Shown here: positions 51,453 to 60,109 of the stretch, in pieces
How the letters are laid out: each line of letters opens with the position of its first letter
Position numbering within the stretch: position 1 is the first letter of the stretch
Source: JAGNRR01 sp965230665
GTDB taxonomy: Bacteria; Bacteroidota; Bacteroidia; Chitinophagales; Chitinophagaceae
Assembly: GCA_965230665.1 (NCBI GenBank)
Contig: CBDDLM010000004.1
Span: 434,001 to 498,000, forward strand
Direction: 5' to 3'
Length of the DNA: 64,000 nt
Translations under genes and position numbers: made by a program
Notes under the pieces: model-generated
Told to the model about the DNA's origin: nothing
What the model saw: only the letters and a program-made list of their open reading frames with translations
The model's database searches: none

Positions 51453-52511
51453 ATGTATCGAAAAATAATTATCATACTTTTCTTTCCTATCGTTCTGGTT
51501 GTAGGTTGTTTAAAAGATCCAAAACATAATATAACAGTCATTGGGCATACTCCAGTCAACCTGAATGTACCTCCTGGGCTTCCAGAAATGATCATACCGG
51601 AGGATAACCCGCTTACTGCAGAAGGCATTGAGTTAGGACGCAAATTGTTTTTTGATGAAATATTATCGGCTGATAGCACACAAAGTTGTGCCTCATGTCA
51701 TAATCCCAAGGACTATTTCGTAGATGACGAAGAACGTTTTAGTACTGGTATAGATGGCATTGAAGGCACTCGGAATAGCATGCCTTTATTTAATGTTGGT
51801 TATGGTAAAAACTTTTTCTGGGATGGAGGAGCACTCACCTTGGAAGACCAAGCTATTGATCCCGTGGTGAATGTAATTGAAATGCATAATACTTGGAAGA
51901 AGGTAGTTACCGACTTAAATAAACATCCTCTCTATCCTACACTTTTTAAAGCGGCTTTCCCAGAAAGTGATAGCGTAGAAACCAAGTATGTAGTTCGTGC
52001 TATTGCGCAATTTGAACGAACACTTCTATCGGCAAACTCTAAGTTTGATCAATACAAAGCAGGAACTTATGATTTAACGGACCAAGAACAGCGTGGCCTA
52101 GAGGTATATATATCAGAAGAGAAAGGAGATTGCTTTCACTGCCATAGTTTTGGCGGTACGTTTACTGATTTTGAAATGCGTAATAATGGCTTGGACTTAG
52201 TGTACAAAGATTCTGGCAGATTTAGAATAACAAATAATCCAGCAGATATTGGTAAATTTAAAACCCCAAGCTTACGCAATATTATGTTTACGGCCCCTTA
52301 TATGCATGATGGCCGATTCAAAACAGTTAAAGAATGTATAGAACATTATAACACTGGTGTAAAAAATCACCCCAATGCATCTCCTTTGGTGACTACGAAG
52401 CCTAAAGGCCGAATGAGCACGGATGATATTGATGATTTAATTGCATTTCTTAAAACATTAAATGACTATGATTTTGTCAACAACCCTAAATTCCAAAATC
52501 CGAATCCGTAG
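51453..52511 (+). CDS. Di-haem cytochrome c peroxidase / MauG family lipoprotein
   Basis: A 352-residue protein with two c-type haem sites: QSCASCHNP (Cys79, Cys82, His83) and DCFHCHSF (Cys227, Cys230, His231). RNSMPLFNVGYGKNFFWDGG, FKTPSLRNIMFTAPYMHDGRF and EHYNTGV are diagnostic of bacterial CCP/MauG proteins. The lipobox LVVGCLKDP (Cys19) points to periplasmic membrane anchoring. It reduces hydrogen peroxide or oxidises protein side chains. Its last 50 bases overlap the next gene, a thioredoxin-like protein that may keep haem-binding cysteines reduced. Confidence 0.9.
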   Translation: MYRKIIIILFFPIVLVVGCLKDPKHNITVIGHTPVNLNVPPGLPEMIIPEDNPLTAEGIELGRKLFFDEILSADSTQSCASCHNPKDYFVDDEERFSTGIDGIEGTRNSMPLFNVGYGKNFFWDGGALTLEDQAIDPVVNVIEMHNTWKKVVTDLNKHPLYPTLFKAAFPESDSVETKYVVRAIAQFERTLLSANSKFDQYKAGTYDLTDQEQRGLEVYISEEKGDCFHCHSFGGTFTDFEMRNNGLDLVYKDSGRFRITNNPADIGKFKTPSLRNIMFTAPYMHDGRFKTVKECIEHYNTGVKNHPNASPLVTTKPKGRMSTDDIDDLIAFLKTLNDYDFVNNPKFQNPNP

Positions 52512-52974
52512 TCTCGTTCTATTCTTATTTTTTGCATTCTTTAGTCTATCGGCACGAGCTCAGCTAAAAATAGGTGATCCCGCACCAGAGATTAGATTAC
52601 CAGATTCATTAGGTAAATGGACAAAACTTTCTGATGTGAATGCCGATATTATTTTGTTAGATTTTTGGGCCGCCTGGTGCCCACCTTGCATCGTAGCTGT
52701 TCAGGAGCTAAAAAAAATAAAGGAGGAATTCGCAAATGAATCCTTTGAAATATTCGCATTGAGTCTAGATCGTGACTATTGGAAGTGGGTTAATCTCGTG
52801 AGGAAATTAGAGCTTCCATTTATTCATGTTAATGATGCCTATGGCAGAAAAAGTCCGCGGTGCAAGGCGTACAATGTCACTGCGATTCCTAAAAAATTCT
52901 TGATAAAAAAAGGTAAGGTTCTAGCAATCAACCCTTCCTATGAGGAAATTAGAAGCATTCTAAGAAAAAAATAA
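52462..52974 (+). CDS. TlpA/ResA-like periplasmic thioredoxin
   Basis: A 170-residue secreted thioredoxin-fold protein. The signal region is SLVLFLFFAFFSLSARAQ. IGDPAPEIRLPDSLGKWTKLSDV and LLDFWAAWCPPCIVAVQELKKIK contain the WCPPC active site, and AYNVTAIPKKFLI the cis-proline. TlpA/ResA-like proteins reduce apocytochrome c or other periplasmic disulfides. It starts inside the peroxidase gene; ATG at 52462 or 52468 gives a 44- to 50-base overlap, and no later ATG precedes the signal peptide. Context suggests it serves the di-haem protein. Confidence 0.87.
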   Translation: MTMILSTTLNSKIRIRSLVLFLFFAFFSLSARAQLKIGDPAPEIRLPDSLGKWTKLSDVNADIILLDFWAAWCPPCIVAVQELKKIKEEFANESFEIFALSLDRDYWKWVNLVRKLELPFIHVNDAYGRKSPRCKAYNVTAIPKKFLIKKGKVLAINPSYEEIRSILRKK

Positions 52975-52978
52975 TAAT

Positions 52979-53329
52979 ATGGCATACGACGAACACCTTG
53001 CAGATAGAATTAGAAACTCCTTTAAAGACCAAAGCACACTTTATACAGAAAAAAAAATGTTTGGAGGACTTTGTTTTATGGTGAACGATAAAATGTGCGT
53101 AGGCATTGTAAAAGATGAACTCATGGCTCGAGTTGGTGAAGCTTCATATGAAATATGCTTATCAAAACAGCACTGTCGAGAAATGGATTTTACAGGAAGA
53201 GCCATGAAGGGATATGTTTATGTAAGCCCTGAGGGCATAGACACAGAAACTAAACTTTCCTTCTACATAGCTAAGGCTATTGAGTTTAACCCTTTAGCAA
53301 AATCAAGTAAGAAAAAGAAGAAAGGATAA
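52979..53329 (+). CDS. TfoX N-terminal domain protein
   Basis: A 116-residue protein made only of the TfoX-N domain: ADRIRNSFKDQSTLYTEKKMFGGLCFMVNDKMCVGIVKDELMARVG and GRAMKGYVYVSPEG are typical. A Lys-rich tail (KSSKKKKKG) follows. The competence regulator TfoX/Sxy carries this domain plus a second one missing here. Stand-alone forms are common and uncharacterised. It lies 4 bases after the thioredoxin gene. Confidence 0.85.
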   Translation: MAYDEHLADRIRNSFKDQSTLYTEKKMFGGLCFMVNDKMCVGIVKDELMARVGEASYEICLSKQHCREMDFTGRAMKGYVYVSPEGIDTETKLSFYIAKAIEFNPLAKSSKKKKKG

Positions 53330-53422
53330 ATACAACGTTCTTCATTGTACTTTCTAGTTTAGAGCTTAATTGTAGTTCGTGTAAAAGGATCTGTTTCCAA
53401 CCTATATTGGTAGCTTAAATAG

Positions 53423-53430
53423 TAAATTTG
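53423..53430 (+). promoter_or_regulatory. -7 promoter box for the dehydrogenase gene
   Basis: TAAATTTG matches TAnnTTTG exactly and ends 10 bases before the ATG at 53441. The only nearby TTG is 13 bases upstream, closer than usual. Confidence 0.45.
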
Positions 53431-53440
53431 TCCCCTTACT

Positions 53441-54343
53441 ATGAATGAGAAAATAAATATCACCATCATTGGTTCAGGTAATGTAGGACGAACGATTGTT
53501 AAAGAGTTAATAGACTTAGCGATTCCGATGCACATTAATATTCAAGACCCCGCTGAACATATAGATGCTATAAAAGAAGACCTCCGACACGCCACATCTT
53601 ATAGTAAAACCTGTACAATTTCATGGAACGAAGATCAACTGAACAAAGCTGATTACATTTTCATTGCAGCGGCCCAACAGGCCACCACCATTGGTAATAG
53701 GTTGGACAAAGCACAAGGACATATTGATATGACCTATAATCTATTTAAAGATTACGCACCTCAAAAGGATCCAAGAATTATTGTGATAACCAATCCTGTT
53801 GATGTAATAACATACCATACCTGGAAAGCCAGTGGTTTACCCGAAAATAGGATAATTGGTACGGGAACATTTCTAGAGACATTACGTTTCGATTACTATC
53901 TGGCTGATCAATTTAAAGTTGCACCTTCTGAAGCAAAAGGTATCTTATTAGGAGAACATGGTAACTCAGCAGTTATTGCTTATTCACTCTGTTCAATCCA
54001 AGGACAAGACTTAAACAAAGAAAAAGTTCAAGAAGCAGCAACACTAGCCATACAAGCGCCGTATAAAATTCGTCAAGCGGGCGAATACACAAAATATGCC
54101 ATTGCTAAATGCGCAGTTGGAATTTTTAAGGGAATTCATTTAAAGCAAGAAATGACCATTCCGGCAGGGTTAATACTAAATAAAAAAAATAGTGCTTTAC
54201 TCTCTTGTGATACAATATGTCTTAGTACTTTGGTTTCAATTAAAGATGGGAACTTCACTCAGGGTGACCTATCTTCTTTACCCTCAGAAGAACTTGAAGA
54301 ACTAAAAAAAGGAGCTAAAATTCTTCAGGAGCATACTTTGTAA
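53441..54343 (+). CDS. Divergent lactate/malate dehydrogenase family protein
   Basis: A 300-residue NAD-dependent 2-hydroxyacid dehydrogenase of the LDH/MDH fold. ITIIGSGNVGRTIVKEL is the Rossmann motif, VITNPVDVITYHTWKASG the conserved core, and ILLGEHGNSAV contains the catalytic His (usual GEHGDS with Asp changed to Asn). In IIGTGTFLETLRF the substrate-binding Arg is kept but the Asp that normally pairs with the His is Glu. The specificity loop (AAAQQATTIGNRLD) has an extra residue compared with LDH. It may act on a larger or different 2-oxoacid. It stands 14 bases before the antiporter gene. Confidence 0.8.
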   Translation: MNEKINITIIGSGNVGRTIVKELIDLAIPMHINIQDPAEHIDAIKEDLRHATSYSKTCTISWNEDQLNKADYIFIAAAQQATTIGNRLDKAQGHIDMTYNLFKDYAPQKDPRIIVITNPVDVITYHTWKASGLPENRIIGTGTFLETLRFDYYLADQFKVAPSEAKGILLGEHGNSAVIAYSLCSIQGQDLNKEKVQEAATLAIQAPYKIRQAGEYTKYAIAKCAVGIFKGIHLKQEMTIPAGLILNKKNSALLSCDTICLSTLVSIKDGNFTQGDLSSLPSEELEELKKGAKILQEHTL

Positions 54344-54357
54344 CCCATAAAATAACT

Positions 54358-55590
54358 ATGGAACTATTTCACCTTTTTTCGATTCTAATTGTTTTAGTTG
54401 CAGCATTTGCTTACATCAACTATCGCTACATAAAACTGCCTGCAGCTATAGGTCTTATGTTAGTTGCCTTGGTATTCTCCATAGGCTTGATCATTCTTGG
54501 GTACCTAAATACTGGAGTGACGGCTCAGATGCGCGACTGGTTAAGCCAATTTCATTTTTCTGAACTTCTTCTTGATTCAATGTTAAGCTTCATGCTTTTT
54601 GCAGGCGCTATTCATATCAGATTTGAAGATCTAAAACAAGAACGCCTTTCTATTATTTTGTTTTCTACACTTAGTGTTGTTTTGAATACAATCTTGGTTG
54701 GTTCGTTATTCTATTACCTCTTCCCTTTATTCGGTTTTGAGATCCCATATATTCATTGTTTACTCTTTGGGTCTCTTGTTTCGCCAACAGACCCTATTGC
54801 TGTACTAAGTATTTTAAAACAAGCAGGTGTGTCTAAATCTTTAGAAACCAAAATTGCTGGTGAATCCCTTTTTAACGACGGCGTTGCGGTTGTTGTCTTT
54901 CTATCCTTACTTCATGTAGCACAAAGTAGCTCTGGCGAATTTCATCTTGATGCGGTTCTTAAATTGTTTGCAATAGAGGCTTTAGGAGGCTTGTTACTTG
55001 GTGCGGCTTTTGGTTGGATAGGTTATAAGCTAATTTCTAGTATTGATAATTATCAAGTTGAAATCATGATCACCTTAGCGGTTGTTATGGGCGGTTACAC
55101 CCTAGCCTACTATACGCACGTTTCAGGACCTTTAGCTATGGTAGTTGCTGGACTTATTACAGGTAACCATGGTAAAACATTGGGCATGAGTAATGTAACC
55201 GCGGATTACGTAGATAAGTTTTGGGAAATCATTGATGAAATTCTTAATGCAACATTGTTCGTCTTAATAGGTTTGGAACTGATTCTTGTAGAGATTAGTA
55301 CAACTACTCTTATAATAAGCTGTATAGCCATCGCTGTAGGACTTGTTTCCCGATATGTAACACTATTTATTCCATCCTTGTTTATTCGCTTCAAAGAGAG
55401 AATTGGCCATAGAACATTATTGCTTCTAACATGGGGAGGCTTACGCGGTGGTATATCTGTTGCCCTTGCTTTATCACTAACAACAGAATTAAACAAGGAT
55501 TTATTTGTAACAATTACCTACCTTGTCGTTTGTTTCTCAATTCTGGTTCAGGGTCTAACTGTTGGAAAATTAGCAAAAAAATTAAGATAA
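54358..55590 (+). CDS. Na+/H+ antiporter, CPA1 (NhaP-like)
   Basis: A 410-residue membrane protein with about 12 hydrophobic segments. LLFGSLVSPTDPIAVLSILKQAGVSKSLETKIAGESLFNDGVAVVVF carries the SPTDP and ESLFNDG motifs with the ion-binding Asp. LTWGGLRGGISVALALSL is the family GLRGG motif. It exchanges external protons for internal sodium across the inner membrane. It is adjacent to the ubiX gene on the other strand with no gap. It is likely co-transcribed with the dehydrogenase. Confidence 0.92.
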   Translation: MELFHLFSILIVLVAAFAYINYRYIKLPAAIGLMLVALVFSIGLIILGYLNTGVTAQMRDWLSQFHFSELLLDSMLSFMLFAGAIHIRFEDLKQERLSIILFSTLSVVLNTILVGSLFYYLFPLFGFEIPYIHCLLFGSLVSPTDPIAVLSILKQAGVSKSLETKIAGESLFNDGVAVVVFLSLLHVAQSSSGEFHLDAVLKLFAIEALGGLLLGAAFGWIGYKLISSIDNYQVEIMITLAVVMGGYTLAYYTHVSGPLAMVVAGLITGNHGKTLGMSNVTADYVDKFWEIIDEILNATLFVLIGLELILVEISTTTLIISCIAIAVGLVSRYVTLFIPSLFIRFKERIGHRTLLLLTWGGLRGGISVALALSLTTELNKDLFVTITYLVVCFSILVQGLTVGKLAKKLR

Positions 55591-56145
55591 TTACTCACTC
55601 CAACGGTATCCGTCATGTTTGATATCAGCAAGACTTAAAACTCTATCAACAACTGTGGAGGCCAATTCTTCAAAAGTCTCAGGTTTTGAATAAAATGATG
55701 GCGAGGCAGGACAAATAACTCCTCCAGCTTCAGTAATTGATTTCATATTATTTATATGAATCAAATTATAAGGTGTATCTCTGGCCACACAAATTAACTT
55801 TCTTCTTTCCTTTAACATGACATCCGCTGCTCTAGTTATTAAGTTATCACTTGTACCAGAGGCAATGCGTCCCATAGTTCCCATACTGCATGGACATATA
55901 ATAAGTGTATCAAAAGTACTACTACCACTAGCAAATGGTGCGTAATAATCTTTAGGGTCGTAAACTTTAAAAGGCAAGTTCTCATAGTCCGAATTATCCA
56001 ATTCGTACTTCCATACATCTTGCGCATTGGAACTCATAACCACTGCTGTTTCGACATCTGTACTTGTTTCTAATTTAGCTAACAAAACTTTAGCATAAAT
56101 AGATCCTGATGCACCTGTAACTCCCACGACAATTTTGCGTCTCAT
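55591..56145 (-). CDS. ubiX: Flavin prenyltransferase UbiX
   Basis: About 184 residues. KIVVGVTGASGSIYAKVLLAKLE is the FMN-binding opening, followed by SSNAQDVWKYEL. FASGSSTFDTLIICPCSMGTMGRIASGTSDNLITRAADVMLKERRKLICVARDTPYN and GGVICPASPSFYSKP are diagnostic. It attaches a dimethylallyl group to FMN to make the cofactor of UbiD decarboxylases. No ubiD gene is in the window. ATG at 56145 (MRRKIVV) fits the promoter box and family N-terminus better than 56154. Confidence 0.92.
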   Translation of the reverse strand: MRRKIVVGVTGASGSIYAKVLLAKLETSTDVETAVVMSSNAQDVWKYELDNSDYENLPFKVYDPKDYYAPFASGSSTFDTLIICPCSMGTMGRIASGTSDNLITRAADVMLKERRKLICVARDTPYNLIHINNMKSITEAGGVICPASPSFYSKPETFEELASTVVDRVLSLADIKHDGYRWSE

Positions 56146-56151
56146 ATTTAG

Positions 56152-56159
56152 CAAAAATA
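56152..56159 (-). promoter_or_regulatory. -7 promoter box for ubiX
   Basis: TATTTTTG on the minus strand matches TAnnTTTG exactly and ends 6 bases before the ATG at 56145, implying a nearly leaderless message. Confidence 0.45.
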
Positions 56160-56233
56160 TCGATTCGATTTAGGAAATGACTGCTTAAATTAGCAATTCT
56201 CTAAAATAGAACCAAACTAAATACTTTAATACC

Positions 56234-56788
56234 ATGAAAAAAATACTTGTTTTTGTAGGCTTATTGTTATTCGGCTTTACACTTAGTCTAAGCATTCCAA
56301 CAAATATCACTGCTACGCCCACACCTGCCGCAAAAGTCAGTTGGATGAGTTTTGATAAAGCACAAGCCTACATGAAACAAACGCCCAAAAAAGTATATAT
56401 TGATATGTATACTACTTGGTGTCATTGGTGCAAAGTTATGGACAAGAAAACGCTGTCTAATCCACATGTAATCAAATATCTTAATGAGAACTTCTACTGC
56501 ATAAAGTTCAATGCCGAATCTAAACAAGATATTACGTTTCAAGGAAAAGTGTACAGCTATGATAAAAAAAGAAGGGCGCATGAATTGGCCATAGAGTTAA
56601 TGAATGGTCGCTTAAGTTTTCCGACTTCAGTCTTTCTTGAAGAGAATTTTAAGAAAGCACAACCCGTTCCAGGTTACCTAAAAGTAAAGGATATGGAGAT
56701 GATTTTGAAGTATATGGGCGAAGGAAAGAATAGAACGATGCCATGGACTAAATGGCAATCCGAGTTTAAATCAACTTGGAATAATTAA
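56234..56788 (+). CDS. Secreted thioredoxin-family protein
   Basis: A 184-residue protein with a signal peptide (LVFVGLLLFGFTLSLS). The thioredoxin-like domain has IDMYTTWCHWCKVMDKKTLSNPHVIKYLNENFYCIKFNAES with active-site pair WCHWC, and RLSFPTSVFLEE with the cis-proline. It is of the DUF255/thioredoxin_7 type. It probably reduces or isomerises disulfides of periplasmic proteins. It is followed by a bidirectional hairpin. Confidence 0.85.
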   Translation: MKKILVFVGLLLFGFTLSLSIPTNITATPTPAAKVSWMSFDKAQAYMKQTPKKVYIDMYTTWCHWCKVMDKKTLSNPHVIKYLNENFYCIKFNAESKQDITFQGKVYSYDKKRRAHELAIELMNGRLSFPTSVFLEENFKKAQPVPGYLKVKDMEMILKYMGEGKNRTMPWTKWQSEFKSTWNN

Positions 56789-56795
56789 TAATAAA

Positions 56796-56841
56796 AAGCA
56801 ATAAAAAAGTGGCGTCCAAAGACTGTACTTTTTTATCGCTT
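56796..56841 (+). terminator. Hairpin terminator after the thioredoxin gene
   Basis: AAGCAATAAAAAAGT and ACTTTTTTATCGCTT pair over 15 positions with one mismatch, around a 16-base loop; the T-rich arm gives the U tract. It ends about 50 bases before yebC and separates the two genes. Confidence 0.6.
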
Positions 56842-56892
56842 TATGATTGTAGGATATCAGACAAATAATCGGAATTTTACTACTTTTACTAA

Positions 56893-57603
56893 ATGGGAAG
56901 AATATTTGAGGTAAGAAAAGCTGCAATGTTTGCTCGTTATGATAAAATGGCCAAACAATTTACGCGTATAGGAAAGGAAATCGTTATTGCTGTTAAAGCG
57001 GGTGGTCCCGATCCTGATACGAATGCAAGCTTACGCCGTTGTATGCAGAATGCGAAGTCCGTCAATATGCCCAAAGATCGTGTCGAAGCAGCAATCAAAA
57101 GAGCTTTAGGCAAGGACACTACCGATTATGACGAGGTTTTGTACGAAGGCTATGGCCCACATGGCGTTGCTATTCTTGTTGAAACGGCTACCGATAATAC
57201 TACACGAACAGTAGCAAATGTTAGAATGATTTTTAATAAAGGGAATGGTTCAATGGGCAATAGCGGCAGTGTAGCCTTTCAATTTAATCGTATCGGTGAA
57301 TTCAAAATAAAAAATGAAGATATCAACCTAGAAGAATTTGAACTCGAAGGTATTGACTACGGTATGGAGGATATTGGAGAAGATGAAGAAGGTAATATCA
57401 TTGTACGAACAAATTTTCAAGATTTTGGCTCTATGAGCGACTTTTTGGAGGAGAAAAAGATTGAAGTGATTAATTCTGAACCCGTTTATTTACCAACAAC
57501 TACGGTTTCGCTTGAGGAAGAACCAGGCAATGAAGTTCTTGAACTGGTTGCAAAACTAGAAGAAGACGAAGACGTTCAAAAAGTATACCACAACCTGGCT
57601 TAG
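56893..57603 (+). CDS. YebC/PmpR (TACO1) family protein
   Basis: A 236-residue protein with the family hallmarks YDKMAKQFTRIGKEIVIAVKAGGPDPDTN, QNAKSVNMPKDRVEAAIKRALGK, YEGYGPHGVAILVETATDNTTRTVANVRMIFNKGNGSMGNSGSVAFQF and acidic C-terminal segments. YebC homologues bind DNA as regulators and, in the TACO1 and recent bacterial work, assist ribosomes on proline-rich stretches. Which role applies here cannot be read. It converges with the GT9 gene (4-base overlap of stop codons). Confidence 0.92.
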   Translation: MGRIFEVRKAAMFARYDKMAKQFTRIGKEIVIAVKAGGPDPDTNASLRRCMQNAKSVNMPKDRVEAAIKRALGKDTTDYDEVLYEGYGPHGVAILVETATDNTTRTVANVRMIFNKGNGSMGNSGSVAFQFNRIGEFKIKNEDINLEEFELEGIDYGMEDIGEDEEGNIIVRTNFQDFGSMSDFLEEKKIEVINSEPVYLPTTTVSLEEEPGNEVLELVAKLEEDEDVQKVYHNLA

Positions 57604-58634
57604 GAATCAACTGTGCCTAAAAGACTAAGAACTCTTCTCTGAATGTCTTTTTCGTCTAAACTGTTCATACACTTAAAATGTTCTTTAGGGCATTTAGCAT
57701 ACCCTATTTTACTGCATGGACGACAACGCAGTTTATTATTTTCTATATGAATCAAACTAGGTGAAACATTAGATTTCATATTATTGTATCCATAATAAGG
57801 AAACATTCCTAAACTTGGTGTTGTATTACCCCAAATAGAAATAATCTTTCTTTGATACGCTGCTGCAATATGCATTAATCCAGTATCATGAGTAACAACT
57901 ACTTTGGCACATCTTATGATATCAGCACTTTCGTTTAAAGTGAATTTACCACAGCTATTGTATATTCTAATAGGGTCAATACGCTTGAGTTCTTCTGCCA
58001 CCACTACATCCTCAGGGCCTCCTTGTAAAATAATTGGATAATCTATTTGCTCACAAAGTACTTTCCATTTATCCATAGGCATTTTCTTAGTACCTTTTGT
58101 GCCTCCAATTACAAAAGAAATATAACCAGCGCTGTGACTCATAGGCAAATCCTTTTGTTCTATCTTTTCACTTTCTGGGATAAAGTAATCTAACCCCTGA
58201 CCATCATTAGTCACGTCGAGTTTTCTAGCTGTATATAAATACCTTTCAACAATACTTTTATCAGGCAATAGGTTAAGCTTAAGCTTGGTGTAAAGCAATT
58301 TTCGAAAATTCAGCTTATTAACTCGGTAGGTTTTCACGTTTGAATTAAACGCTTGTTTGAGCATTGAGGTAATATTTAACGACCTAAAGTTATTCTGTAA
58401 ATCCAAAACAAAGTCATACTGCTCACTTAGAAGGTCTAACACCGTATCTCTTAAATCTCCTTCAAAGTAAATCAACTTGTCCAGATAAGGATTAGCTTCG
58501 AGAACAGTTCTAAACTTAGCTTTCACTAAAAAATGAATTTTACTTTCAGGGTATTTCTTCCGCAAACATCTGATTACAGGTGTTGTTAAAACAATATCGC
58601 CTATCGAGGAAAAACGTATGATTAATATTTTCAT
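57600..58634 (-). CDS. Glycosyltransferase family 9 (ADP-heptose-transferase-like)
   Basis: A 344-residue GT-B enzyme. ILIIRFSSIGDIVLTTPVIRCLRKKYPESKIHFL is the GT9 opening with the conserved Asp. YISFVIGGTKGTKKMPMDKWKVLCEQI and KVVVTHDTGLMHIAAAYQRKIISIWGNTTPSLGMFPY carry the donor-binding motifs, and the end is Cys-rich (RCRPCSKIGYAKCPKEHFKCM). Such enzymes add heptose to the lipid A-core sugar Kdo or related acceptors. It lies 3 bases downstream of the LysM protein gene, likely in one transcript. Confidence 0.9.
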   Translation of the reverse strand: MKILIIRFSSIGDIVLTTPVIRCLRKKYPESKIHFLVKAKFRTVLEANPYLDKLIYFEGDLRDTVLDLLSEQYDFVLDLQNNFRSLNITSMLKQAFNSNVKTYRVNKLNFRKLLYTKLKLNLLPDKSIVERYLYTARKLDVTNDGQGLDYFIPESEKIEQKDLPMSHSAGYISFVIGGTKGTKKMPMDKWKVLCEQIDYPIILQGGPEDVVVAEELKRIDPIRIYNSCGKFTLNESADIIRCAKVVVTHDTGLMHIAAAYQRKIISIWGNTTPSLGMFPYYGYNNMKSNVSPSLIHIENNKLRCRPCSKIGYAKCPKEHFKCMNSLDEKDIQRRVLSLLGTVDS

Positions 58635-58637
58635 AAA

Positions 58638-60011
58638 CTAATAGTTGACCTTGGCAGTAAAAAAATTTGATTTAACACCAATTAACCTACGCGAATTATC
58701 GGATAGTGAAACAATATACCCCTGTTTTCTATCCGTTTCAGGAAGTGGACCAATTACCTTGGCCAGAATGTATTTATTATTGGAAAGGTTTGTTAGCTTG
58801 ATAATTCCTCCTTTATTAGCTAAATTAGTAAATACATAAAATTTAGCGCCTGCAGTCCCTGAGTAAAAAAAAGACACACGTCCTTTCATACTTTTTAACA
58901 ACGTCAAGCGTTGTAATTTATTTTCAACATATACCGGTTTTGTACTCTTTTCCACTTCAACTACTTTCACCGGTTCTACCGCATACGATTTGTCTATTAG
59001 TTCACCCTTTTTTTTATCTTGAGCAATGGTCTGGTTCGGAGCTTTTGTTGAGACTGTTTTTGTAAATGGGACAACTTCTCTTTTGTTTTGCTTAGCTTCT
59101 CTTATATTTTGCTTCTCTCGCTGTTTTAGCTTATCGCGCGCATAAGAGTTTCTTGTAAAAGATCTCATCTTTGTAATCAGTCCACCTTCCTTCTTCTGCT
59201 TTGTTTTTTTTTCTTTCTTTCTTAAGTAGTTCTGTTCAGCTTTCGTTATAAACTGCTCTTTTGTGAGACTACGTTTGTCATCTTCATTGATCCGTTTTTT
59301 AGTTGGGTCATTTTCCAAAATAGACGAACTCGCACTCTTATTTTGCTGCTCATTTTGTACTTGTACTAACGGTTCTTTCAAAATTTCTATTTCATTATCG
59401 GGAACCAAGTCATTGGGAACTGAATAATTTGGAAACTCCTTGGCTACCGAACGAGATTCTTTTCTTCGACTCGATTGTCTAGCTTCGATTCGTTCTAGTT
59501 TATTTCCATATACACGTTTTTCCTTGCTTACGAATAAAGGAGTGGTGTTGTCATCAACGTATGTTTCAAACTTAACCCACCCCACCACGATCTTGTCTCC
59601 GCGGTGCATGGGTAATCTTGATTTGTTCCAGACCTGAAGATTTTTTATACTAACGAAAAAAGTTTCTGCTACTTCTGATAGTTTAGACTCACTGACAATT
59701 TGATAATATACTGGTTTAAAAGAAAGACTTTTAGTATTAATCCCCTTTGTTGTATAAAAATTTGTCTCCGTAAGAGGTATATAAAGCAATGTGCCCTTAC
59801 GAACCGTCTCAACATCATCTATGCTATTAACCACTGCCAAAGTAGACGGACGTATGAAATACTTCTGTGCTATCTTATAAAACGTTTCATTACCAGAGAC
59901 TGTATGTTTTAGACAATTAACTCCGAGATGGTTATGTATGACGAATTCACCTGCATAAGAATACATGGATACAACAAGCATAAAAACCAATACAGTAAAA
60001 TTCTTATTCAT
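58638..60011 (-). CDS. LysM-repeat protein with RlpA-like C-terminal barrel
   Basis: A 457-residue secreted protein (signal FTVLVFMLVVSMYSYA). Two LysM-like units (KHTVSGNETFYKIAQKYFIRPSTLAVVN, about 36-80, and YQIVSESKLSEVAETFFVSIKNLQVWN, about 103-130) should bind peptidoglycan. A long Lys/Glu/Gln-rich linker (about 170-350) follows. The last 90 residues resemble the double-psi barrel of RlpA (GRVSFFYSG, KLTNLSNNKYILAKVIGPLPETD, YIVSLSDNSRRLIG). The usual catalytic Asp of the DRGP motif is replaced (VIGPL), so it may be a non-catalytic wall-binding protein. Confidence 0.75.
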   Translation of the reverse strand: MNKNFTVLVFMLVVSMYSYAGEFVIHNHLGVNCLKHTVSGNETFYKIAQKYFIRPSTLAVVNSIDDVETVRKGTLLYIPLTETNFYTTKGINTKSLSFKPVYYQIVSESKLSEVAETFFVSIKNLQVWNKSRLPMHRGDKIVVGWVKFETYVDDNTTPLFVSKEKRVYGNKLERIEARQSSRRKESRSVAKEFPNYSVPNDLVPDNEIEILKEPLVQVQNEQQNKSASSSILENDPTKKRINEDDKRSLTKEQFITKAEQNYLRKKEKKTKQKKEGGLITKMRSFTRNSYARDKLKQREKQNIREAKQNKREVVPFTKTVSTKAPNQTIAQDKKKGELIDKSYAVEPVKVVEVEKSTKPVYVENKLQRLTLLKSMKGRVSFFYSGTAGAKFYVFTNLANKGGIIKLTNLSNNKYILAKVIGPLPETDRKQGYIVSLSDNSRRLIGVKSNFFTAKVNY

Positions 60012-60025
60012 AATACAGCGGGGAA

Positions 60026-60054
60026 CAAAGTAACAATAAATCGAATGACTTCAA
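60026..60054 (-). promoter_or_regulatory. Candidate promoter of the LysM-GT9 pair
   Basis: On the minus strand TTG is followed after 18 bases by TTACTTTG (60033-60026), seven of eight matches to TAnnTTTG. The start codon is 14 bases further. Confidence 0.4.
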
Positions 60055-60109
60055 AAACCTATAGGATTAATTTAGCCAGAATATTGATAAAATAGTAATT
60101 TCACCGCTC

